DNA of 64,000 nt, taken from contig NZ_JADMKU010000013.1 in the NCBI RefSeq assembly GCF_018219815.1, positions 1-64,000 on the forward strand, given 5' to 3'. How positions within the stretch are numbered: position 1 is the stretch's first letter; each line of letters opens with the position of its first letter. This document shows, in pieces, positions 9,226-19,722 of the stretch. The translations under genes were made by a program, and so were the position numbers. The notes below the pieces were generated by a model. The model worked only from the letters and a program-made list of their open reading frames with translations. It was not told the origin of the DNA and did no database searches. This DNA is from Thalassovita aquimarina. Lineage in GTDB: Bacteria > Pseudomonadota > Alphaproteobacteria > Rhodobacterales > Rhodobacteraceae.

Positions 9226-9717
9226 TCAGTCGTCTTCCGGCCCGCGGCGGCGGACATCCTCGTAAGGGGTGCCGTCCAGATGGTGGTAGAAATTGTCCGA
9301 CGCGGTGTCTGCCATAAGGTCCAGACCGGGATAGAAGGCGCGTTCGCCCGGCATCCGCGACCCGATTTCCAGCAAGATCACATCGCTGTCGCTGCGGTTC
9401 TGGATGCAATGGCCGATTTCCTCGCCCGCCTTGAAGCCGACGCAATCGCCCGGGGACAGCTGTTCTTCGGCCGTGCCGTGAACCAGCGTGGGCGTTCCGG
9501 CGATGACGTAGACGAATTCGTCTTCCTTTTCGTGCCAATGCGGCAGGGCCGACCATGTGCCCGGCGGCAGCAGCGTGTGGTTGACGCCGAACTGGGTCAG
9601 CCCGGCGGCATCGCCCAGGGCGCGTTTCACCCGCGCCTTGGTGTTCTGGTGATGCGGTGGCGGGTAAAGCGTGCCGGTCTTGGCGGGTTGCGAGGCGATG
9701 TCTATCTTCTTGGTCAT
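9226..9717 (-). CDS. Cupin-domain protein
   Basis: A 163-residue small soluble protein with a single cupin barrel. The metal-binding signature is visible as LPHWHEKEDEFVYVIAGTPT (two His and a Glu in motif 1) and PGDCVGFKAGEEIGHCIQN (motif 2 with its His). Start ATG 9717 is preceded by GGAG at good distance. Such stand-alone cupins bind metal and may be isomerases or dioxygenase-like; nothing in sequence or neighbourhood fixes a substrate. Confidence 0.85.
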   Translation of the reverse strand: MTKKIDIASQPAKTGTLYPPPHHQNTKARVKRALGDAAGLTQFGVNHTLLPPGTWSALPHWHEKEDEFVYVIAGTPTLVHGTAEEQLSPGDCVGFKAGEEIGHCIQNRSDSDVILLEIGSRMPGERAFYPGLDLMADTASDNFYHHLDGTPYEDVRRRGPEDD

Positions 9718-9815
9718 CGAAATCTCCGGTTGTAGCGTGCGCAGACTAACAGCCAAGGCGGGGCCAAGGGAAATTCCGTTTTGTGAAATTCTGCAGCAGG
9801 ATTTGTGCGGAAACG

Positions 9816-9847
9816 AAAAACGCGCCCCCGAGGGAGCGCGTTTTTTC
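9816..9847. terminator. Bidirectional intrinsic terminator
   Basis: The stem CGCGCCCCC / GGGAGCGCG is flanked on the left by AAAAA and on the right by TTTTTT, so it can work on both strands. It ends the DUF6280-type gene transcribed leftward; no plus-strand gene reads into it. Confidence 0.75.
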
Positions 9848-9868
9848 TGTGATCGCAGCAGCTTGGGA

Positions 9869-10189
9869 TCAGGCGGCTTCGGCCTGTTGCGCCGCGTTGC
9901 GACGTTCGCTTTCTTCGCGCGACAGCGCGACCGAGGTCCGAACGCCCTTGCCGACGAATTCCATCAGGCCGTTCACAACGCGTTCGTTCGGGTCGATGCC
10001 GGCGCAGGACAGCACTTCGCGACCATCGCGCGACCGTGCCCAGCGGGCGATCTGTTCCGGACCGTTGCCATATTTCTTGTCATCGGCGATAGCATCGTCG
10101 AGAGCAGCCAACACGACGGCTGCGAACAGTTTGCGGGCCCGGTTGCCTTGCTCGTTATTGAAGGCGGTGCCGTCAACGAAATCTTTCAT
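9869..10189 (-). CDS. Small conserved protein, DUF6280-like
   Basis: A 106-residue protein without signal peptide or membrane segment, starting MKDFVDGTAFNNEQGNRARK. It is charged and mostly helical, with a conserved-looking WARSRDGREVLSCAGI centre. I recognise it as a family restricted to Rhodobacterales (I believe DUF6280), of unknown function. It has its own terminator downstream and is divergent from efp, so it is a single-gene unit. The number is from memory and unverified. Confidence 0.75.
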   Translation of the reverse strand: MKDFVDGTAFNNEQGNRARKLFAAVVLAALDDAIADDKKYGNGPEQIARWARSRDGREVLSCAGIDPNERVVNGLMEFVGKGVRTSVALSREESERRNAAQQAEAA

Positions 10190-10402
10190 GTTTCGTCCTT
10201 TGTTATTGCTCTTGTCTTTCTGGCGTAGCGAGGCTTATGACTGATTGTTCGTGATTCGGGTAGGCTTCTGGTGCATGTCTTCCATGCAAAATATGCATGA
10301 CTCATGCTCTTGAAACTGCGCCCCGGGTTCCTTGCCTTGGCCTTGAACGCCATATATAGGTGCGTTCAAACTTCCATCAACCTTTTGCCAAGGTTTTGTC
10401 AT

Positions 10403-10966
10403 ATGCCTAAAATCAACGGTAACGAAATTCGTCCCGGCAACGTGCTGGAACATGAGGGCGGTCTCTGGGTCGCCGTGAAAGTGGACCACGTCAAGCCCGG
10501 CAAGGGCGGCGCCTTCGCGCAGGTCGAAATGAAAAACCTGCGCAACGGGTCCAAGCTGAACGAACGCTTCCGTTCGGCGGACAAGGTCGAACGGGTGCGC
10601 CTGGAACAGAAAGACCAGCAATTCCTGTATGAAAACGACGGGATGCTGGTGTTCATGGATACCGAAACCTTCGATCAGGTCGAACTGCCGGCGGACCTGC
10701 TGGGCGAACGCCGCCCGTTCCTGCAGGACGGCATGACCGTGGTGATCGAATATTACGACACCGAGGCGCTGAACGTGACGCTGCCGCAGAAAGTGGTCTG
10801 CAAGATCGTCGAGACCGAGCCGGTCGTAAAGGGCCAGACCGCCGCGAATTCGTTCAAGCCCGCGGTTCTGGACAACGGCGTTCGGGTGATGGTGCCGCCC
10901 TTCGTCGCGCAGGACGAAGACATCGTGGTGAACACCGAAACCATGGAATACGCCGAACGCGCCTGA
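10403..10966 (+). CDS. efp: Translation elongation factor P
   Basis: A 187-residue factor that rescues ribosomes stalled at polyproline. Three beta-barrel domains are expected. Domain I carries the loop [10 protein letters not shown] with K34, the position modified in other bacteria. The start ATG 10403 gives [15 protein letters not shown], the conserved N-terminus; the frame is open further upstream but without similarity. A strong terminator follows. No epmA/epmB-like modification genes are nearby. Confidence 0.97.
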   Translation: MPKINGNEIRPGNVLEHEGGLWVAVKVDHVKPGKGGAFAQVEMKNLRNGSKLNERFRSADKVERVRLEQKDQQFLYENDGMLVFMDTETFDQVELPADLLGERRPFLQDGMTVVIEYYDTEALNVTLPQKVVCKIVETEPVVKGQTAANSFKPAVLDNGVRVMVPPFVAQDEDIVVNTETMEYAERA

Positions 10967-10991
10967 GCGCGTTTCCGCTTATGCAACGTCG

Positions 10992-11022
10992 CAGCCGGGC
11001 AATCGCCCGGCTGTTTTCGTTT
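10992..11022 (+). terminator. Intrinsic terminator of efp
   Basis: A perfect 8-bp stem AGCCGGGC/GCCCGGCT with loop AATC is followed by GTTTTCGTTT, 26 bases after the efp stop codon. Confidence 0.8.
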
Positions 11023-11058
11023 GGAGTGCTGTTGAGACGCGCCAAAGCCCGGCGACGG

Positions 11059-11847
11059 TTAAGCGCCCGCCGCGCTCAACAACCGTTCCACCATCCCCGC
11101 GTAGCCGCTGCCGAACAGCCGGTAATGCACCAGCGCGGGCCAAAGCTGGTAGATCGGTTGGCGTTCGTCGTAGCCCGGCTCCGTCGCGCCATAGCCGTCC
11201 CAGAACGCAGCGGGCGGCGATCCGAACAGGTGCAGCATGGCAAGGTCGACCTCGCCGTGACCGTAATAGCAGGCCGGGTCGATCAGCCAGGCCCGGCCGC
11301 CACTGAAATGCACATTACCCGTCCAAAGATCGCCATGCAGCAGCGAAGGCCGCAGATCGGGCAGGCGGTCGGGCAGGGTGGCGATAAGCACCTCGATCCG
11401 CTTGGCCAGATCGGGCGGCAGAAAGGGCAGGCTGGGGCACAACCGGCGCTCGGCCCAGAAGCTCGGCCAATCCGGGGCTGGATCGTTGGGGATGGCGACG
11501 GGGCCGAAGGCGTAAGCGTCCGGCCAGCCGAAGGCTTCGCCCTCCCGGTCGTGCTGCGCGCGCAAGGCTCGGCCTAGGTCACGCCAATGCGCCGGGGTTG
11601 CCGGTTCCTCGGGCAGGTAATCGATCAGCAGCAGATCACCCGCGACAAATCGCGGGGCAGGAGCGGTGTCGCCGATGGCCTCCAGCATCCGTGCCTCGAC
11701 CGCGACCATCGGCCCGGTCTTGCAGGCGTACTCTCGCCCGTCGGCCAGGGTCAAGTGGGCGACCTCGGACAGGTCGCCGCCATGCAGCGCCCGGATCCGC
11801 GCCACCCGTGACCCGGTCAGGGCCTCGATCCGGGCGGTCAGGGTCAT
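11059..11847 (-). CDS. Fructosamine kinase family protein
   Basis: A 262-residue kinase of the aminoglycoside phosphotransferase/fructosamine-3-kinase fold, thought to phosphorylate ketoamine adducts on proteins or sugars. The catalytic loop reads SLLHGDLWTGNVHF (Asp and Asn of HGDxxxxN), followed by the metal-binding Asp in AWLIDPACYYGHGEVDLAM. The ATP-binding Lys is in YACKTGP. The ATG at 11847 lies 10 bases after the ygfZ stop; a TTG six codons earlier overlaps ygfZ. Probably cotranscribed with ygfZ. Confidence 0.88.
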   Translation of the reverse strand: MTLTARIEALTGSRVARIRALHGGDLSEVAHLTLADGREYACKTGPMVAVEARMLEAIGDTAPAPRFVAGDLLLIDYLPEEPATPAHWRDLGRALRAQHDREGEAFGWPDAYAFGPVAIPNDPAPDWPSFWAERRLCPSLPFLPPDLAKRIEVLIATLPDRLPDLRPSLLHGDLWTGNVHFSGGRAWLIDPACYYGHGEVDLAMLHLFGSPPAAFWDGYGATEPGYDERQPIYQLWPALVHYRLFGSGYAGMVERLLSAAGA

Positions 11848-11857
11848 TCGGCCAAGC

Positions 11858-12589
11858 TCATTCAACCAGGCGCAGCCGGGCCGCGCCCGCCGTCATCTCG
11901 CCCTTGGCGCGGTCGAAGCGCAGATGGGCGATCGCCTGTCCTCTGGCGCTGGTAAACAGCGTTCCGGCCTCCTTGTCGCCCGCCATGATCGGGGTTCCAG
12001 CAGGCGCGTCGCCCGCGATTTCGACCACGCGCAGCCCTTTGCGCAGTTCGGTCTTGTGCTTCATCCGTGCGGTGACTTCCTGCCCAACATAGCAGCCCTT
12101 GCGGAAATCCACCCCGTGCAGACGATCGAAGCCAGCCTCGAGGATAAAGGTGTCGGAGGTCAGTTCGATCCCGGTTTCGGGGATGCAATGGGCGACGCGG
12201 ATGGCGTCCCAATCGCTGCCGTCATCACCGCCCTCGGCGCCGTACAACCGCCAGCCCAGAGCCGGGTCGCGCGGGTCGGCAAAGGCACCGTCGGGCATAG
12301 GCCCGGTGCCGCGCTTCACCTGCAGATCGGTTTCCTCGATCGTCACATCGGCGCGCAGTTTGTACATGGCCAGCCGCTGGGACAACATCGGTGCCAGCTC
12401 ACTGGCGACATCCAGCAGCACCGCGTCGCCGTCGGGGACGAGGAAAAAATCGGCCATGTATTTACCCTGCGGCGTCAGCAGCGCGGCGTAGACCGGCCCC
12501 TGATCCAGCTGTTCCACGTCATTGGTCACCAATCCTTGCAGGAAGTGGCGGGCGTCTGATCCGCTGATGCGGAATATGGTGCGGTTCAT
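11858..12589 (-). CDS. ygfZ: Folate-binding YgfZ / CAF17-like protein
   Basis: A 243-residue tetrahydrofolate-binding protein related to the aminomethyltransferase GcvT, which helps assemble or repair some Fe-S enzymes. The hallmark KGCYVGQEV is present near residue 170 and is followed by TARMKHKT. The start MNRTIFRISGSDARHFLQG is the usual YgfZ N-terminus and follows GGAGAG. The frame upstream of it is open but not similar to anything and crosses the divergent glycosyltransferase gene. Confidence 0.93.
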   Translation of the reverse strand: MNRTIFRISGSDARHFLQGLVTNDVEQLDQGPVYAALLTPQGKYMADFFLVPDGDAVLLDVASELAPMLSQRLAMYKLRADVTIEETDLQVKRGTGPMPDGAFADPRDPALGWRLYGAEGGDDGSDWDAIRVAHCIPETGIELTSDTFILEAGFDRLHGVDFRKGCYVGQEVTARMKHKTELRKGLRVVEIAGDAPAGTPIMAGDKEAGTLFTSARGQAIAHLRFDRAKGEMTAGAARLRLVE

Positions 12590-13206
12590 TTCAACTCTCC
12601 CGTTCGGCGCGTGACTGTAATATAGCGCGAGGCACGGACGGCAACAGGGGACAGACATGCGCGCGGCCCTATCGGTGATCATTCCCACGCTGAACGCGGA
12701 AAAGCAGCTGCCGGCCTGCCTGTCGGCACTGATGGAAGGGCTGGAGGCCGGGCTGGTGCGCGAATTGGTAATCAGCGACGGCGGGTCCTCCGACGCGACG
12801 CTGCGGATCGCCGACGAGGTCGGCGCAGTGGTGATCGCGAGCGAAGCGTCGCGCGGCGGGCAGTTGCGGCGCGGGATGCAGGCGGCGCAGGGCGACTGGT
12901 TGCTGGTGCTGCATGCCGACACGGTGCTTGATCCCGGCTGGTCCGAAAGCGTTCTGGATCACATCGCGGCGCACCCGGAGCGGGCGGGGTACTTCCGGCT
13001 GCGTTTCGATGCCGCCGGTTTGGCCCCGCGCGTCGTCGCGGGCTGGGCCAATTTCAGGGCGCGGTTTTTCGGGCTGCCCTATGGCGATCAGGGGCTGCTG
13101 ATTTCGCGCGACCTCTACGACGGTGCCGGCGGCTTCGACGATCAGCCACTGATGGAAGACGTGGCGATGGCACGGCAACTACGCGGGCAGTTGCGCCAAA
13201 TCCCCG

Positions 13207-15089
<1,883 letters not shown>

Positions 15090-15093
<4 letters not shown>

Positions 15094-15773
15094 TGCGGCA
15101 GTTTCCGGCCGTTGTGGAAGCCTGCGGTCAGCCTGTCCGCGTCATATTCGTCGCGCAGCCAGTCCTCGAATCCGATATCGCCCTTGTGCAGACGCGCCTC
15201 ATAGACATCGAGGAAGTAATCCAGGATGCCGGTCTTGGACCATTTCAGATGGATGAATTTCACCGACAGCATCTTCTTGGCCTCGGAGACGGGCACGCCT
15301 TCATAGACCATCAGGTAAACCGCGCTGGCCAGCCCGGCGCGGTCGGCGCCGGATTTGCAATGCATCAGGAACGGGCGTTCGATGGTGCGCATCGCCTCGA
15401 TCACCTGCAGCAGGTTGTCCTTCGGGGGCGCCTTGCGGGCATGCAGCGATATGTTTACCATGCCAATGCCCAACGCGTCGCAGGATTCCTTTTCCAGCAG
15501 GTAGCGCGGCTGCACCCCTTCGCCGCGCAGGTTCAGCACCGCCTTGATGCCCATCGCGGCATAGGTTTCGAACCGCTCGTGAGTCGGCTGGTTCGACCGG
15601 TAAACACCGGGCGCGATTTCGAAAAAATTGGTCCAGCGACGGCGCAGGATCGCATGGTCGAACCAGTTGTAATGCGTCATCGCCATGCGTCGGTGGTCGG
15701 GGTCGTCCAGATCCAGCTTGGCCGGAAGGTGCTTTCCCTTTTCCAACGCTTTGAATTTTTTAACCGGGTTCAT
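15090..15773 (-). CDS. Dual-specificity-type tyrosine phosphatase
   Basis: A 227-residue protein with the cysteine phosphatase signature HCKSGADRAG: C139 and R145 of C-x5-R by the chosen start. The stretch APGVYRSNQPTHERF is the usual entry of the DSP/PTP fold seen in bacterial phosphatases next to NAD kinase-like proteins. Three ATG codons in a row (15779, 15776, 15773) follow AGGA; the third has the best spacing. The longer frame upstream to 15989 overlaps the promoter area of the divergent aminotransferase. The substrate is unknown; coupling by 4 bp to an exporter suggests an envelope lipid or sugar phosphate. Confidence 0.85.
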
Positions 15774-15975
15774 CATCATCCTGGGGCCATTAAGTCGCGC
15801 ATCTTGTAGTGATCCCTCCCCATATAGGCAAGTTCGATGGCTGTACCATGCCTCGGCGCCGGGCGTTTTGTCCGGTCCGGGACGGGAATGGACCGCATCA
15901 CCAAATTTGATCATTCTCGAGATTGACCTGCACCCGGCTTCGATTAACCTCGCCGCGTTATTTCGGAGCTTTTCA

Positions 15976-17172
15976 ATGAACCTATCCAACGGTCGTCCCT
16001 ACCTCGCCATTCCCGGTCCGTCAGTTATGCCAGAAGAGGTGCTGCGCGCCATGCACCGGTCCGCTCCCAACATCTACGAGGGCGCGCTGATTGAAATGAC
16101 TGCCGGGATCATCCCCGACCTGAGGCGCGTCGCCCGGACGGAACACAACGCGGCGATCTATATCGGCAACGGCCATGGCGCCTGGGAAGCGGCGCTGTCG
16201 AACGTGGTGGCGGCGGGCGACCGGATCCTGGTGCCGGCGACGGGCCGGTTCGGTCATGGCTGGGCCGACATGGCGGAGGGGCTTGGCGTCGAAGTCGAGA
16301 TGATCGATTTCGGCCGCAACCGGCCGTTCGACCTGAACCGGGTCGAGGAGGCGTTGCGCGCCGACACCAAAGGCCGGATCAAGGCCGTGCTGGGCACCCA
16401 TGTCGACACGTCGAGCAGCGTTCTGAACGACATCGCCGGGCTCAGGGCGGTGCTGGACGCGGTCGGGCATCCGGCGCTGCTGATGGCCGATTGCATCGCC
16501 TCGCTTGCCTGCGACCGGTTCGAGATGGACGCATGGGGCGTCGACGTGATGGTCGCGGGCAGCCAGAAAGGCCTGATGACACCGCCCGGGATGGGTTTCG
16601 TCTTCGCAAGCCCGCGCGCGTTTGAGGCGCGCGCCCGAATGGAGCGGGTCAGCCGCTACTGGGACTGGACGCCGCGTTTCAATCCGGAAAGCTTCTACCA
16701 GTATTTCGGCGGCACCGCGCCCACCCATCACCTTTACGGGCTGCGCGCGGCGCTCGACATGATCCATGCCGAGGGTCTGGAAAACGTGTGGCGGCGGCAC
16801 GACGTTCTTGCCCGGGCGATCTGGGCCGCGGCCGAACGGTGGGGCCAAGACGGACCGCTGCGCCTGAACGTCGCCGACCCGGACCACCGGGCGCGGTCGG
16901 TGACATCGCTGCGGCTGGGCTTGCCCTATGGGCACCAGCTTCGGGAATGGGTCGAAGCCAATGCCGGGGTCACGCTGGGCATCGGGCTGGGCATGTCGGA
17001 AGAAGGCGATCCCGACGGGCGCGGTTATTTCCGCATCGGTCACATGGGGCATCTGAATGCCCATATGGTCATCGGGATGCTGGGAACGATCGACACCGCC
17101 TTCAAGGCGCTGGACGTGCCGCACGGCAAGGGCGCGCTGGAAGCGGCGGCGTCGGTCATGGCTGAAGGCTGA
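15976..17172 (+). CDS. Class V aminotransferase, serine/alanine-glyoxylate type
   Basis: A 398-residue PLP enzyme of the serine-glyoxylate/alanine-glyoxylate family, which moves an amino group onto glyoxylate in photorespiration-like and serine-cycle metabolism. The PLP lysine is K198 in AGSQKGLMTPPG, preceded by LLMADCIASLACD (PLP-binding Asp). The N-terminus GRPYLAIPGPSVMPEEVL is the family signature. The start ATG 15976 fits; the frame continues upstream through the divergent promoter without similarity. A repeat element separates its end from the next gene. Confidence 0.9.
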   Translation: MNLSNGRPYLAIPGPSVMPEEVLRAMHRSAPNIYEGALIEMTAGIIPDLRRVARTEHNAAIYIGNGHGAWEAALSNVVAAGDRILVPATGRFGHGWADMAEGLGVEVEMIDFGRNRPFDLNRVEEALRADTKGRIKAVLGTHVDTSSSVLNDIAGLRAVLDAVGHPALLMADCIASLACDRFEMDAWGVDVMVAGSQKGLMTPPGMGFVFASPRAFEARARMERVSRYWDWTPRFNPESFYQYFGGTAPTHHLYGLRAALDMIHAEGLENVWRRHDVLARAIWAAAERWGQDGPLRLNVADPDHRARSVTSLRLGLPYGHQLREWVEANAGVTLGIGLGMSEEGDPDGRGYFRIGHMGHLNAHMVIGMLGTIDTAFKALDVPHGKGALEAAASVMAEG

Positions 17173-17173
17173 G

Positions 17174-17250
17174 GCGGGGGGCTGTCTGCCCCCCGGCGGT
17201 TGAATGCAGGGCATTCAACCGCGCCCCCGAGTATATTTTCAAAAAGAAGA
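17174..17250 (-). repeat. Dispersed GGGGGC-hairpin intergenic repeat, copy A
   Basis: On the minus strand, directly after the hisC-like stop, the order is CTTCTTCTTTTTGAAAATAT, a CTCGGGGG block, a 12-bp perfect hairpin (17196-17222, arms GCGGTTGAATGC and GCATTCAACCGC) and a GGGGGGC/GCCCCCC hairpin (17176-17194). The same order occurs at 19619-19695 and 30425-30495. It may act as a terminator. Confidence 0.65.
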
Positions 17251-17252
17251 AG

Positions 17253-18359
17253 TCAGGCGCGGGCCTTTTGCAGGGCCTGCGGCAGCGCCTTGGCGAACAG
17301 CGCCAGGTCCTCGGGGCGGCCGGCGCTGATCCGGATGCAGCGGTTTTGCGGCGCAACGAAGGGCATGCGCACGAAAATCCCGTCCGCGACGAGCGCATCG
17401 AGCACCGCCTTGGCAAACGCCCCGTCCCGGCCGCAATCGACGGCGACGAAATTCGTGGCCGAGGGCAGGGCGGTGAGCCCGTTATCGGCCGCAATGCGGG
17501 CGATTTCGTCGCGCGCTGAGGCCACGCTGGCACAGGTCTGCGCCAGCCAGTCCTGATCCTGCAGCGCGGCCAGCGCGCCGATCTGGGCGCTGCGGTTCAT
17601 GCCGAAATGGTTGCGAATCTTGTTGAAGGCGGTGATCAGCTCCGCGGCGCCAAGCGCATAGCCCACCCGTGCCCCGGCGAGGCCGTGGGCCTTGGAAAAG
17701 GTGCGCATGCGGATCAGTCGCGGGTCTTCGATGTCCAGATCGACCGCGGTGCCCTCGGGGGCGAATTCGACATAGGCCTCGTCCAGTACCAGCAGCGTGT
17801 CTTCGGGCAGGGCTGCCATCGCCTTGACGATATCGGCGCTGCTCAGCCAGGTTCCCATCGGGTTGTCGGGGTTGGCGAGGTAAACGATCTTGGCGTCCAC
17901 CTCGGCCGCCTTGGCGAACAGCGCCGCGGGATCTTCATGATCGCCCCTGTAGGGCACCTTGTGCAGGACGCCGCCGAACCCTGCCACGTGGTAGTTGAAG
18001 GTCGGATAGGCGCCATCGGAGGTCACCACCGCATCGCCCTCGGTGACCAGCATCCGTGCCAGGTATCCCAGCAAACCGTCGATGCCTTCGCCGACGACGA
18101 TATTGTCCGGGCGCACGCCGTGAAAGTCCGCCAGCGCGTGGCGCAGATCGTGGCTTTCGGGGTCGCCATACATCCACAGATCGGCCGCCGATGCGCGGAT
18201 CGCCTCGATCGCGCGGGGCGAGGGGCCGAAGATGTTTTCATTGGCGCCCAGCCGCGCCCTGAACGGCCGTCCCATCGCACGTTCCTGTGCTTCGGGGCCG
18301 ACGAAGGGCACGGTTGCGGGCAGCGTATCGGTCAGCGGGGTGTAGCGGGGTCCGGTCAT
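17253..18359 (-). CDS. HisC-like aminotransferase (histidinol-phosphate aminotransferase family)
   Basis: A 368-residue fold type I aminotransferase. Visible features are ANENIFGPSPRAIEAI near residue 40, YLANPDNPMGTWL, the PLP Asp/Tyr in VLDEAYVEFA, the PLP lysine K223 in FSKAHGLAGARVGYALG, and the substrate-binding Arg in NRCIRISAGRPED. It fits histidinol-phosphate or aromatic amino acid transamination. The other his genes are absent here and many alphaproteobacteria carry two or more such genes, so I do not assign hisC firmly. Start ATG 18359 gives MTGPRYTPL; the longer frame has no ribosome site. Confidence 0.85.
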   Translation of the reverse strand: MTGPRYTPLTDTLPATVPFVGPEAQERAMGRPFRARLGANENIFGPSPRAIEAIRASAADLWMYGDPESHDLRHALADFHGVRPDNIVVGEGIDGLLGYLARMLVTEGDAVVTSDGAYPTFNYHVAGFGGVLHKVPYRGDHEDPAALFAKAAEVDAKIVYLANPDNPMGTWLSSADIVKAMAALPEDTLLVLDEAYVEFAPEGTAVDLDIEDPRLIRMRTFSKAHGLAGARVGYALGAAELITAFNKIRNHFGMNRSAQIGALAALQDQDWLAQTCASVASARDEIARIAADNGLTALPSATNFVAVDCGRDGAFAKAVLDALVADGIFVRMPFVAPQNRCIRISAGRPEDLALFAKALPQALQKARA

Positions 18360-18475
18360 GGCGCCAGATAAACCAAACCCTGCCATCCGGGCAAGCGGTA
18401 TGAACTTCCCCAACGTCTTTCTGGATTCCGGGCGCGGAACCCGGATACTGCGGCAAAACCCAGAGGAGGATCCCC

Positions 18476-19264
18476 ATGAGCCGCGTCAGTGTCGAGATCG
18501 AAAACCACGTTGCCCGCGTCACCATGACCCGCGGCGACAAGATGAACGCCCTGGACGTCGAAATGGTGGAAAGCCTGATCGCTGCCGGAGAGGCGCTGAT
18601 CGGCAACGATGACATCCGTGCCGTCGTGCTGTCGGGCGAGGGCCCGGCCTTCTGCGCCGGGCTCGACGTCGCCAATTTCGGCCGCTTCGCCGCCGAAGAC
18701 CCCGAGGCGCTGATCATGCCGCGCACCCACGGGCAGTCCAACGCGTTCCAGCGCGTGTCGCTGGTCTGGCGCGACGTACCGGTGCCGGTGATCGCGGCGC
18801 TGCACGGGGTGACCTTCGGTGGCGGCCTGCAGATCGCACTGGGCGCCGATATCCGCATCGCCCATCCCGAAACGCGCCTGTCGATCATGGAAATGAAGTG
18901 GGGGCTGGTGCCGGATATGGGGGGCATGGTGGTGCTGCCGAAACTGCTGCGCTCGGACGTGCTGCGCAAGCTGACCTATACCGCCGATCAGGTCGCCGCC
19001 GAGGAGGCGCAGGCGATCGGGCTGGTGACGGAGCTCTCTGACGATCCCAAGGTGGCCGCACTGGCGCTGGCGGAAAAGATCGCGGGCAAAAGCCCCTCGG
19101 CCACGCTTGCCGCAAAGCGGCTGATCGCGGTCGCGGAAAGCGGTGCGTCCGAGGCGGATGTCCTGTTGGAAGAAAGCCGCGAACAGGCCGCACTGATCGG
19201 AAAACCACACCAGATGGAAGTCATCGCAGCCAATATGCAGAAGCGCGCAGCGGTCTTCGACTGA
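18476..19264 (+). CDS. Crotonase / enoyl-CoA hydratase family protein
   Basis: A 262-residue crotonase-fold enzyme acting on acyl-CoA. The first oxyanion-hole segment reads GPAFCAGLDVANFGRF, the second HGVTFGGGLQIALGADIRIA, followed by METKWGLVPDMGG-like residues (MEMKWGLVPDMGGM) where hydratases carry a catalytic Glu. Start ATG 18476 follows GAGGAGGATCCCC. No other beta-oxidation gene is adjacent, so the exact reaction (hydration, isomerisation or hydrolysis) is open. Confidence 0.9.
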   Translation: MSRVSVEIENHVARVTMTRGDKMNALDVEMVESLIAAGEALIGNDDIRAVVLSGEGPAFCAGLDVANFGRFAAEDPEALIMPRTHGQSNAFQRVSLVWRDVPVPVIAALHGVTFGGGLQIALGADIRIAHPETRLSIMEMKWGLVPDMGGMVVLPKLLRSDVLRKLTYTADQVAAEEAQAIGLVTELSDDPKVAALALAEKIAGKSPSATLAAKRLIAVAESGASEADVLLEESREQAALIGKPHQMEVIAANMQKRAAVFD

Positions 19265-19267
19265 CCG

Positions 19268-19597
19268 CTAGCCCATGAATTTCTTGCGCGCGTCGCGGGC
19301 GATATCATAGCGCATTTCCAGATCGGCGATGCGCGCCATCAGGCGCTTTTTCTCGGCCTTGTCCGTGGCCGCCCGCCAGTCGGCGCGCGCTTCGTCCAGC
19401 GCGGCCTTCAGGCGGAATTCCTCCGGCAGCGCCCCGGCCTCGGCCATGATGCGGTAGCCCGCCGCCATCGCGGGATCGACCACCGATTCCTCGGGCCGTT
19501 CGGGCAGGGGCCTGCCCTCGCCCTGCAGCCCTTCCAGCTTGCCCTCGGCCCTGGCCTTCAGGATCTGCCGTTCGATCAGTTGTCTCAAGGAATGCAT
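19268..19597 (-). CDS. DUF1992 / DnaJ-related conserved-domain protein
   Basis: A 109-residue charged, helical protein that starts MHSLRQLIERQILKAR and contains GEGRPLPERPEE, the hallmark of the DUF1992 family (the conserved domain of DnaJ homologue C28). No J-domain HPD motif is present. Function is unknown. It stands between convergent crotonase (3-base gap) and a repeat element. Confidence 0.88.
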   Translation of the reverse strand: MHSLRQLIERQILKARAEGKLEGLQGEGRPLPERPEESVVDPAMAAGYRIMAEAGALPEEFRLKAALDEARADWRAATDKAEKKRLMARIADLEMRYDIARDARKKFMG

Positions 19598-19618
19598 GAT
19601 CGCATCCTAACACGATCT

Positions 19619-19695
19619 CTGCTTTTTCTTGGCGCAAATACCCCGGGGGTGAATTAGCCGCAGGCCAAGAGGGGGCAGAGCCTCCTCAACACCGC
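19619..19695 (+). repeat. Dispersed GGGGGC-hairpin intergenic repeat, copy B
   Basis: The order GCTTTTTCTT, GCGCAAATA, CCCCGGGGG, spacer, GGGGGCAGAGCCTCC repeats the layout seen at 17174-17250 and 30425-30495. The final hairpin arms GGGGGC and GCCTCC pair with one G-T. It lies between valS and the DUF1992 gene. Confidence 0.55.
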
Positions 19696-19722
19696 CCGCG
19701 GCACGCGCGGGCTGATCTATGA